Part shown: positions 26,279 to 35,284 of the stretch, in pieces
Numbering within the stretch: position 1 is the stretch's first letter
How the letters are laid out: the number at the start of each line of letters is the position of its first letter
NCBI GenBank assembly: GCA_015655445.1
Contig: JAATFA010000033.1
Location: 1 to 64,000, forward strand
Source: Actinomycetales bacterium
GTDB taxonomy: Bacteria; Actinomycetota; Actinomycetes; Actinomycetales; Microbacteriaceae
Reading direction: 5' to 3'
Length of the DNA: 64,000 nt
The notes under the pieces: model-generated
Databases searched by the model: none
The model's input: only the letters and a program-made list of their open reading frames with translations
What the model was told of the DNA's origin: nothing
Position numbers and translations under genes: made by a program

Positions 26279-27153
26279 CGGAGGGGCGCGTCGTCGTGGG
26301 CGTGAGCGCCGACCGCGGGAGCGCCGCCGCGCTCGACTGGGCGATCGCGAACGCGAGCGCCTCGGCCGAGCTCGAGCTCGTCTCGGTCACCCCGCTCGAC
26401 CCGATGGCGTCGCCCGCCATCGCCGAGGACGTGCGCCGCAGTCACGAGGACGCGCTCGAGCGCGCCGGCCGGCGGGCGGGCGAGGCCCGCTCCGGCCTCC
26501 GCGCGCGGCAGGCGCTGCGTCACGGCGACCCGTGGCGCGAGCTCCTCGAGCGCAGCGCCCACGCCGACCTGCTCGTCGTCGGCAGCGATGCCGCCGACCT
26601 CGATCCGATCCCCGGCCGCGGCTCTCTGCCCGTGCGGCTCGCGCGCGACACGCGGTGCCCGCTCGTCGTCGTGCCCGCCGGGTGGAAGGGCCGGGACGGC
26701 CCCGTCGTCGTCGGCGCCGAGGGCGTCGACGAGCCCGAGCCAGCCCTGCTCGTCGCGGCGGCCGAGGCCGAGCGGTCCGGCCGCCCGCTGCGCATCGTGC
26801 ACGCGTGCGAGACGCCGCCCGTGCCCGCGGCGCTCGAGGGCTTCGGCGACACGCTCGGGGCGATCGCGGAAGCGCACGAGAGCATGCTAGACGCGGCCGT
26901 CGACGCCACGCGATCGCACTTCCCCGCGCTCGCCGTCGAGCGCGAGCTCGTCGACGCGCCCGCGGGCCCCGCGCTCGTGCGTCGCGCACGCGACGCCTCG
27001 CTCCTCGTCGTCGGCGCGCTCTCGCGCGCCCGCCCGCTCGGCTCGGCCGCCGCGGCGGTCGTGCTCGCGCCGCCGTGCCCCGTGGTCGTCGTGCCGGGCC
27101 CGCTCCCCGCACGCGGGGGATCGACGCAGCAGCGCGGGAGCGCCGCGCGCTGA
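26275..27153 (+). CDS. Tandem universal stress protein
   Basis: The 292-aa protein has a first Usp domain (RVVVGVSADRGSAAALDWAI ... LLVVGSDAADLDPIPGRGSLPVRLARDTRCPLVVVPAG) and a second (GPVVVGAEGVDEPEPALLVAA ... LLVVGALSRARPLGSAAAAVVLAPPCPVVVVPG). Neither glycine loop matches the G-2x-G-9x-G pattern perfectly. ATP binding may therefore be weaker than in the 4319 paralogue. It is coupled to the small ORF by ATGA overlap and shares its DevR-like promoter. This is the third tandem Usp of the island. Confidence 0.9.
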   Translation: MTEGRVVVGVSADRGSAAALDWAIANASASAELELVSVTPLDPMASPAIAEDVRRSHEDALERAGRRAGEARSGLRARQALRHGDPWRELLERSAHADLLVVGSDAADLDPIPGRGSLPVRLARDTRCPLVVVPAGWKGRDGPVVVGAEGVDEPEPALLVAAAEAERSGRPLRIVHACETPPVPAALEGFGDTLGAIAEAHESMLDAAVDATRSHFPALAVERELVDAPAGPALVRRARDASLLVVGALSRARPLGSAAAAVVLAPPCPVVVVPGPLPARGGSTQQRGSAAR

Positions 27154-27195
27154 GTGCCGCGGACCGGGCGGCGCGCCGGGTCCGCGCGACGCGCG

Positions 27196-28209
27196 TCAGA
27201 CGGCGACGGCCTCCGCGACCGCCTGCTCGGCGTGGTGGCACGCGACGGCCCGCTCCGCCGAGCCGTCGGCCGGGAGCGCGCGCAGCGGCGGCGCGGCCTC
27301 GCGGCAGAGGTCGGTCGCGAGCCAGCAGCGCGGGTTGAAGCGGCATCCGCTCGGCGGGGAGACGGGGGACGGCGGCTCGCCGCTGAGCACGCGGCGGCGC
27401 GCGAGCCGCCCGCGCTCGGCGCGCGTCGCGGAGGGCGTCGCGGAGAGCAGCGCTTGCGTGTAGGGGTGCGCGGGCGCGTCGAAGATCGTCTCGGTCGGGC
27501 CCACCTCGGCGAGCCGGCCGAGGTACATGACGGCCGTGCGGTCGGCGATGTGCCGCACGACCGCGAGGTCGTGCGCGATGAAGACGATGGAGACCCCGAG
27601 CCGGCGGCGCAGGTCGTCGAGCAGGTTGACCACTTGCGCCTGCACCGAGACGTCGAGCGCGGAGACGGGCTCGTCGCACACGAGCACGTCGGGATCGAGC
27701 GCGAGGGCGCGCGCGATGCCGATCCGCTGCCGCTGGCCGCCGGAGAACTGGTGCGGATAGCGCGTGAGCATCTCCGCGCTCAGGCCCACGAGCTCGAGCA
27801 GCTCGACCGCGCGATCCCGGCGGCTCGCCGCGCTGCCCGCGCGCACGGCCGAGAGCGGCTCGGTAACGAGCTCCCGCACCGTCATGCGTGGGTCGAGCGA
27901 GGCGTACGGGTCCTGGAAGATCATCTGCACGCCCCGACGGAGCACGGCACGGGCACGCGCGCGTCCGCCGGTGACCTCGGTGCCGCGGTAGACGATGCGC
28001 CCCGCGTCGGGCCGCTCGAGGCCGACGAGCATGCGCGCGAGGGTCGACTTGCCGCAGCCGGACTCCCCCACGACGCCGAGGACCTCGCCCGGCCCGAGCT
28101 CGAGGCTCACGCCGTCGACCGCCGACACGCGCGACGGGCGCAGGGGCGAGCCGCCGCGGAAGGAGCGGACGAGGGAGTCCGCGACGAGCACGGGCTCAGC
28201 GGAGGCCAT
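27196..28209 (-). CDS. Peptide-type ABC transporter ATPase (DppF/OppF-like)
   Basis: The 337-aa subunit has Walker A GESGCGKST, signature FSGGQRQRIGIARAL, Walker B DVLVCDEPVSALD, and the C-terminal oligopeptide-type extension with the Cys motif CRFNPRCWLATDLC that ligates an Fe-S cluster in this subfamily. It overlaps the DppD-like gene by 14 bp. Together they energise the permeases encoded divergently at 32.2-34.1 kb, so the five-subunit importer is split across two strands around a shared regulatory region. Confidence 0.92.
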   Translation of the reverse strand: MASAEPVLVADSLVRSFRGGSPLRPSRVSAVDGVSLELGPGEVLGVVGESGCGKSTLARMLVGLERPDAGRIVYRGTEVTGGRARARAVLRRGVQMIFQDPYASLDPRMTVRELVTEPLSAVRAGSAASRRDRAVELLELVGLSAEMLTRYPHQFSGGQRQRIGIARALALDPDVLVCDEPVSALDVSVQAQVVNLLDDLRRRLGVSIVFIAHDLAVVRHIADRTAVMYLGRLAEVGPTETIFDAPAHPYTQALLSATPSATRAERGRLARRRVLSGEPPSPVSPPSGCRFNPRCWLATDLCREAAPPLRALPADGSAERAVACHHAEQAVAEAVAV

Positions 28210-29197
28210 CGAGCACCTCCTCGGACCGGTGGCAGGCTGCGACGCGAGCGGGCGTGACCTCGCGCAGCGGCGGCCGCGCGGTGCGGCACACGTCGATCGC
28301 GTACGCGCAGCGCGGATGGAACGAGCATCCGGGCGGCGTCGTCGCGGGGCTCGGCGGCGATCCGGGGATGCTCACGAGCCGTCCGCCGCGGGCCGCGGCC
28401 TGCGGCACGGACCGCAGCAGGGCCTCCGTGTACGGGTGCGCGGGGCGCGTGAGCACGGTGTCGGCGTCCCCGGCCTCCACGATGCGTCCCGCGTACATGA
28501 CGGCGAGCCGGTCGGCGACCTCCATGACGACCCCGAGGTCGTGCGTGATGAGCAGCACACCCATCCCCAGCCGGCGCCGCAGGTCGTCGAGCAGGTCGAG
28601 GATCTGCGCCTGCACGGTCACGTCGAGCGCCGTCGTGGGCTCGTCGGCGATGAGCAGCTCGGGCTCGAGCGCGATCGCCATGGCGATGAGGATGCGCTGC
28701 CGCATCCCGCCGGAGAACTGGTGCGGGTAGTCGTCCACGCGTCGCTGCGGGGAGGGGATGCCCACGAGCCCCAGGAGCTCGACCGCACGCTCACGCGCCT
28801 GCGCGCGCGTCGCCCCGCGGTGCACGCGGAAGAGCTCGCCGATCTGCGCGCCGACCGTGAGCACGGGGTTGAGGGCGCTCAGCGCGTCCTGCATGACGAG
28901 GCTCACGCGCTCGCCGCGCAGCCGCCGCATCTGCTCCGCGTCGAGGCCGAGCACGTCGACGTCGGAGAGCACGAGCTCGTCCGCGCTCACGCGCGTGTGC
29001 TCGTCGCCGAGCCCCATGATCGCGCGTGCCGTGACCGACTTGCCGGAGCCGGACTCGCCGAGCAGCGCGACGAGCTCCCCGCGGCGCACCTCGAGGTCGA
29101 CCTCGCGCACGGCGTGCACCTCGCGCTCGCCCGTGAACACGACGTCGAGCCCGCGCACCCGCAGGGCCGTCGTCTGGTCGCTCACCACTGTCGTCAC
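28196..29197 (-). CDS. Peptide-type ABC transporter ATPase (DppD/OppD-like)
   Basis: The 333-aa ATPase has GESGSGKSVTARAI, FSGGMRQRILIAMAIALEP, DEPTTALD and the C-terminal motif CSFHPRCAYAIDVC. It is the first gene of a two-gene minus-strand unit. The annotated start is a GTG; a second GTG four codons in is also possible. Its upstream region is shared with the divergent M19/SBP operon. Confidence 0.92.
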   Translation of the reverse strand: MTTVVSDQTTALRVRGLDVVFTGEREVHAVREVDLEVRRGELVALLGESGSGKSVTARAIMGLGDEHTRVSADELVLSDVDVLGLDAEQMRRLRGERVSLVMQDALSALNPVLTVGAQIGELFRVHRGATRAQARERAVELLGLVGIPSPQRRVDDYPHQFSGGMRQRILIAMAIALEPELLIADEPTTALDVTVQAQILDLLDDLRRRLGMGVLLITHDLGVVMEVADRLAVMYAGRIVEAGDADTVLTRPAHPYTEALLRSVPQAAARGGRLVSIPGSPPSPATTPPGCSFHPRCAYAIDVCRTARPPLREVTPARVAACHRSEEVLDGLR

Positions 29198-29217
29198 TCC
29201 GCCATCCTCGCCGCCGC

Positions 29218-29294
29218 CTGTTTCCGGATTGTTTCAGGCTTGCTAAATCTGTGCCGGATCATCGCATTGAGTTTGACAGATACGCCGGAAACAG
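29218..29294. promoter_or_regulatory. Divergent regulatory region with spaced 10-bp inverted repeat
   Basis: CTGTTTCCGG (29218-29227) and its exact complement CCGGAAACAG (29285-29294) flank a locally AT-rich stretch of about 57 bp. A TTGACA (29273-29278) lies inside and could be a -35 box for the rightward operon; no convincing -10 follows. The tandem Lrp/AsnC regulator at the end of that operon is the natural candidate to bind these arms and loop the DNA. Confidence 0.55.
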
Positions 29295-29377
29295 AAAAGG
29301 TTGTCCGACATAGCGCCGATTCGCCACGTGCGATGGGTCCGGCGCGCTCGACGCACGACGAGACAAGGAGCTGAGGC

Positions 29378-30586
29378 TTGCTGGAATCCTCTCCGAACTA
29401 CACGGGCTACACGGCCTACGACTACCTCGAGGCGGGCGTCGACTACCGTGCCTTCCCCCTCGCCCGGCAGATCGGGCGCGTGCCCGAGTACCAGGGCCTC
29501 GACCTCTCCGACGCGCAGGCCCAGCGCGCGCGCAGGCTGCTCGCCGAGGAGATCGTCATCTCGCTGCACGAGCACGTGCAGGTCTTCCCGGAGGACATGG
29601 GCAACCTCCGCGAGTACATCCGCGCGGGACGCGAGTCGACCGGGTACGCGGGGCTCGCGCGATCGGGCATGACCGCCGTCTTCGACAACGGCATGGACGG
29701 CACATGCTGCATCTCGAGCGACGCCGGCTGGAAGTACCAGGACGTGCTCTTCGACCTCGGCGTGCGCATGGCCGACCTCGCCCACCAGGACTACGTCATC
29801 AAGGCCGAGTCGGTCGCCGACATCCGGCGCGCCCACGAGGAGGGCCGGCTCGCCCACGTGTTCGCCCTCGAGGCCTCGACGATGATCGAGAACGAGGTCG
29901 ACCGCCTCGACGTGCTGTACGGCTTCGGGGTGCGGCAGATGGGGATCGCATACTCGGAGGCGAACCTCCTCGGCTCCGGGCTCAAGGAGCGCGGCGACGG
30001 CGGCCTCACCTACTTCGGCGAGCGCGCGGTCAAGCGCATGAACAAGCTCGGCATCGCCATCGACATCAGCCACTCGGGCGACCAGACGTGCCTCGACACG
30101 ATCCGCGTCTCCGACAAGCCCGTCTTCATCACGCACGCCGGCGCCCGCGGGCTCTGGCCGACCAACCGCATGAAGACCGACGAGACGATCGTCGCGTGCG
30201 CCGAGAAGGGCGGCGTCATCGGCATCGAGGCGGCGCCGCACACGACGCTCTCGCCCGACCACCCGGTGCACACCCTCGAGTCGGTCATGGACCACTTCCG
30301 GTACTGCGTCGACCTCGTCGGCATCGAGCACGTCGCGTTCGGGCCCGACACGCTCTTCGGCGACCACGTGGGACTGCACCACGCGTTCGCGAGCAACCTC
30401 TCCATCAGCCAGGCGCACGGAACCATCGACTACACGGAGGTCGCGTACGTCGACGGGATCGAGAACCCGGCCGAGAACTTCTCCAACATCATCGGCTGGC
30501 TCGTCCAGCACGACTATTCCGACGACGAGATCCGCGCCGTCGTGGGAGGGAACATCATGCGGGTCCTCGAGGAGGTATGGGTGTGA
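29378..30586 (+). CDS. Membrane-dipeptidase family (M19) amidohydrolase homologue
   Basis: The 402-aa protein starts at a TTG preceded by AAGGAG. Metal-site positions of renal/membrane dipeptidases can be traced: an early HEH (SLHEHVQVF) in place of the usual HxD, a Glu in FALEAS, His in DISHSG and ITHAGARG, and Asp in FGPDTL. It is therefore probably an active metallo-hydrolase with an altered first ligand. Family members cleave dipeptides, often with a D- or dehydro residue. It is co-transcribed with the peptide SBP and permeases (1-bp overlap), so it likely processes the imported substrate. Confidence 0.85.
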   Translation: MLESSPNYTGYTAYDYLEAGVDYRAFPLARQIGRVPEYQGLDLSDAQAQRARRLLAEEIVISLHEHVQVFPEDMGNLREYIRAGRESTGYAGLARSGMTAVFDNGMDGTCCISSDAGWKYQDVLFDLGVRMADLAHQDYVIKAESVADIRRAHEEGRLAHVFALEASTMIENEVDRLDVLYGFGVRQMGIAYSEANLLGSGLKERGDGGLTYFGERAVKRMNKLGIAIDISHSGDQTCLDTIRVSDKPVFITHAGARGLWPTNRMKTDETIVACAEKGGVIGIEAAPHTTLSPDHPVHTLESVMDHFRYCVDLVGIEHVAFGPDTLFGDHVGLHHAFASNLSISQAHGTIDYTEVAYVDGIENPAENFSNIIGWLVQHDYSDDEIRAVVGGNIMRVLEEVWV

Positions 30587-32205
30587 TGCGCACACGAACC
30601 TCCGCTCTCATTGCCGGCGCGGCAGGTCTCCTCCTGCTGCTCGCCGGCTGCGCCCCGGAGGCGCCCCACCCAGCCGGAAGCTCCGGCTCGGCCGGCGGCG
30701 CGAGCGACGACACGCTCACGATCGCGACGACGACCGACGTCGTCAACTTCAACCCGCTCATCGGCAACAGCCGCAGCGACTACTGGATCACGAACCTCAT
30801 GTACCCGCACCTCCTGTCGATCGGCAACGACGGCAAGAAGAAGGCGGAGCTCGCGACCAAGTGGGGCTACACCGACACGACGCACGGCTACTACGACATC
30901 CGCGACGACATGACGTGGAGCGACGGCCAGCCGCTCACCGCCGAGGACGTCGCCTACACGATGAACGCGGTCAAGCAGGACGCCCCCGCGGGCACCTACT
31001 ACGGTCAGATGGCGCACTTCGCCTCGGCGAAGGCCGTGAGCAAGAAGCGCGTCGAGGTCACCCTGACCCAGCCGGACACGTCCGTCATCGACGAGATCGG
31101 GTTCTGGGGCAACGTCGTGCCCGAGCACGTCTTCCAGCCCGCGGGCTCGGTCGCGAAGTTCGCCAACGACGGATCGAGCGGCGGCTGGGTGAGCGCGGGA
31201 CCGTACGTGCTCACCTCCAAGCAGGTCGGGCAGAGCTACACGCTCGAGCGCGTCCAGCACTACCCGCTCGCGCCGGGAGGCACGCCCGGCCCTGCGAAGG
31301 TCGTCTACCGCGTGTTCCCCGACGTCAACACCGAGATCCTCGCCCTCCAGTCGGGCGAGGTCGACCTCATCGCCAACGCCCTGCCGCCCGCACAGGTCAA
31401 GCAGCTGCAGAACGCGCAGGGCATCACGGTGCAGGAGGTCACGGGTCTCGGCTACGCGCACATGACCTACAACATGGACAACCCCGACCTGGCCAAGCTC
31501 GAGGTGCGGCAGGCGCTCGCCCACGCCGTCGACTACGACGCCATCCGCAAGGTCGTGCTGCAGGGGCAGGCGGTCTCGACGGGCTCGAGCCCCCTCATGC
31601 CCGTGCTCAAGGACTACTACGACCCGTCGATCAAGGAGTACAGCTTCGACACCAAGCTCGCCCGCTCCCTCATGGAGAAGGCCGGGTACACGGCCGACGC
31701 CGACGGGAACTTCCCGGTGCGGTTCAGGCTCATCTACTCGCTGCAGGACACCGTCACGGCGTCGTGGGTGCAGCTCGTGAAGGACGACGCGGCGAAGGCC
31801 GGCATCGTCATCGACCTCGCGTGGTCGGAGCGCAACACCTACCTCGCGCAGACGAACGCGGGCGACTTCGACATCTACGCCGGCAACTTCGCGATCATGG
31901 ACGACCCGGTCACGAACTTCACGCTCGCGTACCTGCCGAAGGGCTCGATCAACTACACGCACAACGACGACCCGACGCTCAACGACCTCATCGAGCAGGC
32001 GTCGACCCAGACCGACACGGCGAAGAAGATCAGCATCATGCGCAAGGCGGCCAAGCTCGTGCACGACCAGGTCTACGACAACGTCATGTACACGCAGAAC
32101 CTGTATTTCGCGCACAGCTCGGCGTGGACCGGATTCGTGCCCGAGCCGAGCGAGCTGCTCTCGATCGTGAACCCGATCTCGGTCTCGAGCGCTCACAAGC
32201 GGTGA
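30586..32205 (+). CDS. Peptide-type ABC transporter solute-binding lipoprotein
   Basis: The 539-aa family-5 binding protein has a lipobox (LLLLLAGC), a Gly/Ser linker, the family start DTLTIATTTDVVNFNPL, and the later LALQSGEVDLIANALPP and RQALAHAVDYDAIRK. Start ATG 30586 overlaps the M19 stop by one base and has GGAGG 10 nt upstream; ATG 30577 sits directly on that SD and is rejected. It captures the substrate (peptide or peptide-like) outside the membrane. Confidence 0.92.
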   Translation: MRTRTSALIAGAAGLLLLLAGCAPEAPHPAGSSGSAGGASDDTLTIATTTDVVNFNPLIGNSRSDYWITNLMYPHLLSIGNDGKKKAELATKWGYTDTTHGYYDIRDDMTWSDGQPLTAEDVAYTMNAVKQDAPAGTYYGQMAHFASAKAVSKKRVEVTLTQPDTSVIDEIGFWGNVVPEHVFQPAGSVAKFANDGSSGGWVSAGPYVLTSKQVGQSYTLERVQHYPLAPGGTPGPAKVVYRVFPDVNTEILALQSGEVDLIANALPPAQVKQLQNAQGITVQEVTGLGYAHMTYNMDNPDLAKLEVRQALAHAVDYDAIRKVVLQGQAVSTGSSPLMPVLKDYYDPSIKEYSFDTKLARSLMEKAGYTADADGNFPVRFRLIYSLQDTVTASWVQLVKDDAAKAGIVIDLAWSERNTYLAQTNAGDFDIYAGNFAIMDDPVTNFTLAYLPKGSINYTHNDDPTLNDLIEQASTQTDTAKKISIMRKAAKLVHDQVYDNVMYTQNLYFAHSSAWTGFVPEPSELLSIVNPISVSSAHKR

Positions 32206-32223
32206 CGGAAGGGCCGCCCGGAC

Positions 32224-33186
32224 GTGTCTCGACTGTCGTTCGTCCTCATGCGCCTCGGGCGCGGGGTGCTCACGATCTGGTTCGCCGTGACCGTGACGTT
32301 CCTGCTCCTGCGGCTGCTGCCCGGCGATCCGGCCCAAGCCGTCGCGAGCCCGACGATGACGGCGGAGACCCGGGCGGCCCTCCTCGCCCAGTACGGCCTC
32401 GACAAGCCCCTCATCGTGCAGTACGGCATCTACCTCGGCCAGCTGCTGCACGGCGACCTGGGCCTCTCGTTCACGCAGTCCATCCCCGTCACCACGGTGC
32501 TCTTCGAGCGCCTGCCGTGGACGCTCCTGCTCACGGTCACGGCCCTCGTGCTCACGGTCGTCGTCGGCATCCCGCTCGGCGTGCTCGCGGCGTCCCACCG
32601 CGGGCGCCTGCTCGACAAGGTCGTGCAGGTCGTGGGCGTCACGGGCCAGTCGATCTTCGTGCCGAGCGTCGGCGTGCTCCTGCTCTTCGCGTTCGGCCTC
32701 ATGCTGCGCTGGCTCCCCATCGGGGGTGCGTACGACGTGGGCGTGTACGGGGTCGCGTGGTACGGCTCCGTCGCCGAGCACCTCGTGCTGCCCGCGCTCT
32801 CGCTCATGCTCGTGCAGCTCGGCTCGTACGTGCTCACGATGCGCTCGACGCTCATCGACGCGCTCGGCGAGGACTACGTGACGCTCGCGCGCGCGAACGG
32901 GCTGCCGTACCGGCGCATCCTGTGGCGGCACGCGCTGCGCAACGCCCTGCTCCCCACGACGACGCTCATCGGGCTGCAGCTCGGCTTCCTCGTCGGCGGG
33001 GCGGTGCTCACGGAGACGGTGTTCGCCTACCCGGGCATCGGCCGCGGCATCTACGAGGCGGTCACGCAGCTCGACTTCCCCGTGCTGCAGGGCGCCTTCC
33101 TGTTCCTCGCCCTGACGGTCGTCGTCGCGAACATGCTGACCGACATCGTCTACGGCTTCCTCGACCCCCGGGTGAAGAGCGCATGA
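32224..33186 (+). CDS. Peptide-type ABC transporter permease (DppB-like)
   Basis: The 320-aa membrane protein has six helices and the family blocks RLLPGDPAQAVASP, TFLLL near the N-terminus, and the EAA-type loop DYVTLARANGLPYRRILWRHALRNALLP. It starts at GTG 32224, 18 bp after the binding-protein stop, and overlaps the second permease by 4 bp. Confidence 0.93.
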   Translation: MSRLSFVLMRLGRGVLTIWFAVTVTFLLLRLLPGDPAQAVASPTMTAETRAALLAQYGLDKPLIVQYGIYLGQLLHGDLGLSFTQSIPVTTVLFERLPWTLLLTVTALVLTVVVGIPLGVLAASHRGRLLDKVVQVVGVTGQSIFVPSVGVLLLFAFGLMLRWLPIGGAYDVGVYGVAWYGSVAEHLVLPALSLMLVQLGSYVLTMRSTLIDALGEDYVTLARANGLPYRRILWRHALRNALLPTTTLIGLQLGFLVGGAVLTETVFAYPGIGRGIYEAVTQLDFPVLQGAFLFLALTVVVANMLTDIVYGFLDPRVKSA

Positions 33187-34070
33187 CCACGACCCCCCTC
33201 GTCGGCGACATCGAGCCGATCGTGCCCGCCGCGGGCGGCACGGCGCGCGCGACCTGGCGATCCTTCCGCACCGAGCCCCTCGGCCTCGTCGCCCTCGGCG
33301 TGCTGCTCGTGCTCGTGCTCGTCGCCGTGCTCGCCCCCGTGCTCACGCGGTACCCGAGCGGATACGGCGACCACGTGCTCGCACCGCCCACGGGAGCGCA
33401 CCCGTTCGGCACCGACGCGCTCGGGCGCGACGTGCTCGCCGAGGTCGTGTGGGGCACGCAGCAGAGCCTGCTCGTGGCGATCGCGTCCTCCCTCATCGCG
33501 ATCGTGTTCGGCACGCTCGTCGCGGTCGTCGGCGCATACTTCCGCCGCCTCGACGGCATCGTCGGGCTCGTCGTCGACCTCGTGCTCTCCCTCCCGGTGC
33601 TCCCGCTCATGATCCTCGTGGCGGCGCTCGTCGGGCCGAGCACGGCGACGATCATCCTCGTCGTCGCCGCCTTCTCCTGGCCCGAGGTCACACGGCTCGT
33701 GCGCTCGCAGGCGCTCACCGTCGTGCACCTGCCCTACGTCGACGCGGCGCGGCTCATGACGAGCAACCCGGCCTGGATCATCGCGCGGCACATCGTCCCC
33801 GCCGTCAAGCCCGTCATCGTCGTCTCCGTCGTCGTGACGGCCTCGCGCGCGGTCCTCTCCGCCGCGGGGCTCGCCTTCCTCGGCCTCGGGGACCCGTCCA
33901 CGTGGTCGTGGGGCCGCATCCTCTACGAGGCGCAGCAGTCGGGAGCGATGTCGAGCGCCTGGTGGCTCACGCTCTTCCCCTCGATCGCGATCCTCGCCCT
34001 CGTGCTGTCGGCGACGCTGCTCTCGATCGCCTACAACGACGCCCGCAACCCCCGCAACCGACGCAGGTGA
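33183..34070 (+). CDS. Peptide-type ABC transporter permease (DppC-like)
   Basis: The 295-aa permease carries the DppC-type motifs HPFGTDALGRDVLAEVVWGTQQSL and the EAA loop PYVDAARLMTSNPAWIIARHIVPAVKP. ATG 33183 overlaps the previous stop (ATGA). With the DppB-like protein it makes the membrane channel of the importer. Confidence 0.93.
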   Translation: MTTTPLVGDIEPIVPAAGGTARATWRSFRTEPLGLVALGVLLVLVLVAVLAPVLTRYPSGYGDHVLAPPTGAHPFGTDALGRDVLAEVVWGTQQSLLVAIASSLIAIVFGTLVAVVGAYFRRLDGIVGLVVDLVLSLPVLPLMILVAALVGPSTATIILVVAAFSWPEVTRLVRSQALTVVHLPYVDAARLMTSNPAWIIARHIVPAVKPVIVVSVVVTASRAVLSAAGLAFLGLGDPSTWSWGRILYEAQQSGAMSSAWWLTLFPSIAILALVLSATLLSIAYNDARNPRNRRR

Positions 34071-34075
34071 CCCCC

Positions 34076-35269
34076 ATGACGACGACCGCACGATTCCCCA
34101 CGAGGCTGAGCGCCGAGGTGCTCGGCAGGGCTCAGTCGAGGCTGCGCGGCTCCGTCGCCGCGGCCGGGCTCGACGGGCTCGTCACCGACGACCCCGAGGA
34201 CGTCGCCTACCTCACGGGCTTCTTCCACCATCCGGGCGAGCGACCCGTCGCCGTGTGGATCGGAGCGGACGGGGGCAGCGCCCTGCTCACCCCCGAGCTC
34301 GAGCGCGAGAACGCCGAGCGGCAGCACGCACTCGCCCACGCCCACGTCTCGTATGCCGAGTTCCCGGGCGTCGAGTCCCCATGGGCGCCGCTCGCGCGCG
34401 CCGTCGGGGCGGGGCGCGCGCGCATCGGCGTGACCCAGCGGATGACGCAGGAGCGCTTCGCCGGCCTCGCCGCGCAGCTGCCGCGCGCCGAGCTCGTCGT
34501 GACCGACCTCGTCACGAGGACGCGCTACGTCAAGGCGCCCGAGGAGATCGCGCTGCACCGCGAGGCGGCGCGCATCACCGACCTCATGCTCGAGGCGGGC
34601 GTACGGCTCGTGCGCGACGCGATCGCGGCAGGCGGGGAGCTGCCGAGCGAGTCGGAGCTCGCGGCGCATGTGGGCGCGGTCGGCGTGCGCACGATGTACG
34701 CAGAGCACGACGACGTCGTCGTCGTCTCGCCGCTCGCCGGCGGCCTCGTGTACAGCGGGGCGAACTCCGCATACCCGCACGGGCTGCCCTCAGGCACGCG
34801 GCTGGGGCCGGGCGACGCCTTCATGCTCTCCCTCGGGTGCGCGGTGGGCGGCCGGTTCGTCGAGGGCGAGCGCACGTTCGTGCTCGGCGAGCCGAGCGCC
34901 GAGCAGCGCCGCTATCACGACGTCGTCCGCGCGGCGCAGGCTACGGGGAGCGCGACGATCGCGCCGGGCGTCGAGTGCCGCGCGGCGAACGCGGCGTGCC
35001 TGCAGGTCATCCGCGACGCGGGCCTGGGCCAGTACCTCCGCCACCGCGAGGGCCACGGCATCGGACTCGGCATGCACGAGCCGCCGTACCTCGAGGACGG
35101 GGATGCGGCGGTGCTCGAGACGGGCATGGTCGTCTCCAACGAGCCGGGCATCTACATCCGAGGGCACGCCGGCTACCGCATCAGCGACTCGATGCTCGTG
35201 ACGGAGCACGGCGCCGAGCCGCTCACCGCCTTCCCCCGCGGTCTCGACGACTGCACCATCCCCCTCTGA
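34076..35269 (+). CDS. M24 (creatinase/Xaa-Pro peptidase fold) hydrolase with altered metal site
   Basis: The 397-aa protein has an N-terminal creatinase-type domain (residues 1-150) and a C-terminal pita-bread domain with HREGHGIGLGMHEPPYL, VVSNEPGIYI and DSMLVTEHG. The two aspartates that normally start the di-metal site are not found: the DxG position reads MLSLGC and the DxTRT position reads VEGERTF. A metal-independent or differently tuned hydrolase, as in creatinase or ectoine-hydrolase-like proteins, is more likely than a classical Xaa-Pro dipeptidase. It lies 5 bp after the permease gene and belongs to the same operon. Confidence 0.82.
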   Translation: MTTTARFPTRLSAEVLGRAQSRLRGSVAAAGLDGLVTDDPEDVAYLTGFFHHPGERPVAVWIGADGGSALLTPELERENAERQHALAHAHVSYAEFPGVESPWAPLARAVGAGRARIGVTQRMTQERFAGLAAQLPRAELVVTDLVTRTRYVKAPEEIALHREAARITDLMLEAGVRLVRDAIAAGGELPSESELAAHVGAVGVRTMYAEHDDVVVVSPLAGGLVYSGANSAYPHGLPSGTRLGPGDAFMLSLGCAVGGRFVEGERTFVLGEPSAEQRRYHDVVRAAQATGSATIAPGVECRAANAACLQVIRDAGLGQYLRHREGHGIGLGMHEPPYLEDGDAAVLETGMVVSNEPGIYIRGHAGYRISDSMLVTEHGAEPLTAFPRGLDDCTIPL

Positions 35270-35284
35270 CCCGAAAGGATCGTC

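Noticed and set aside
26110-26877. Other-frame ORFs over the third Usp gene (e.g. 25807-26877 minus)
   Set aside because: No family similarity; they overlap the clear Usp domains.
30577-30579. ATG 30577 as start of the peptide SBP
   Set aside because: It sits directly on the GGAGG sequence, leaving no spacing; ATG 30586 is properly spaced.
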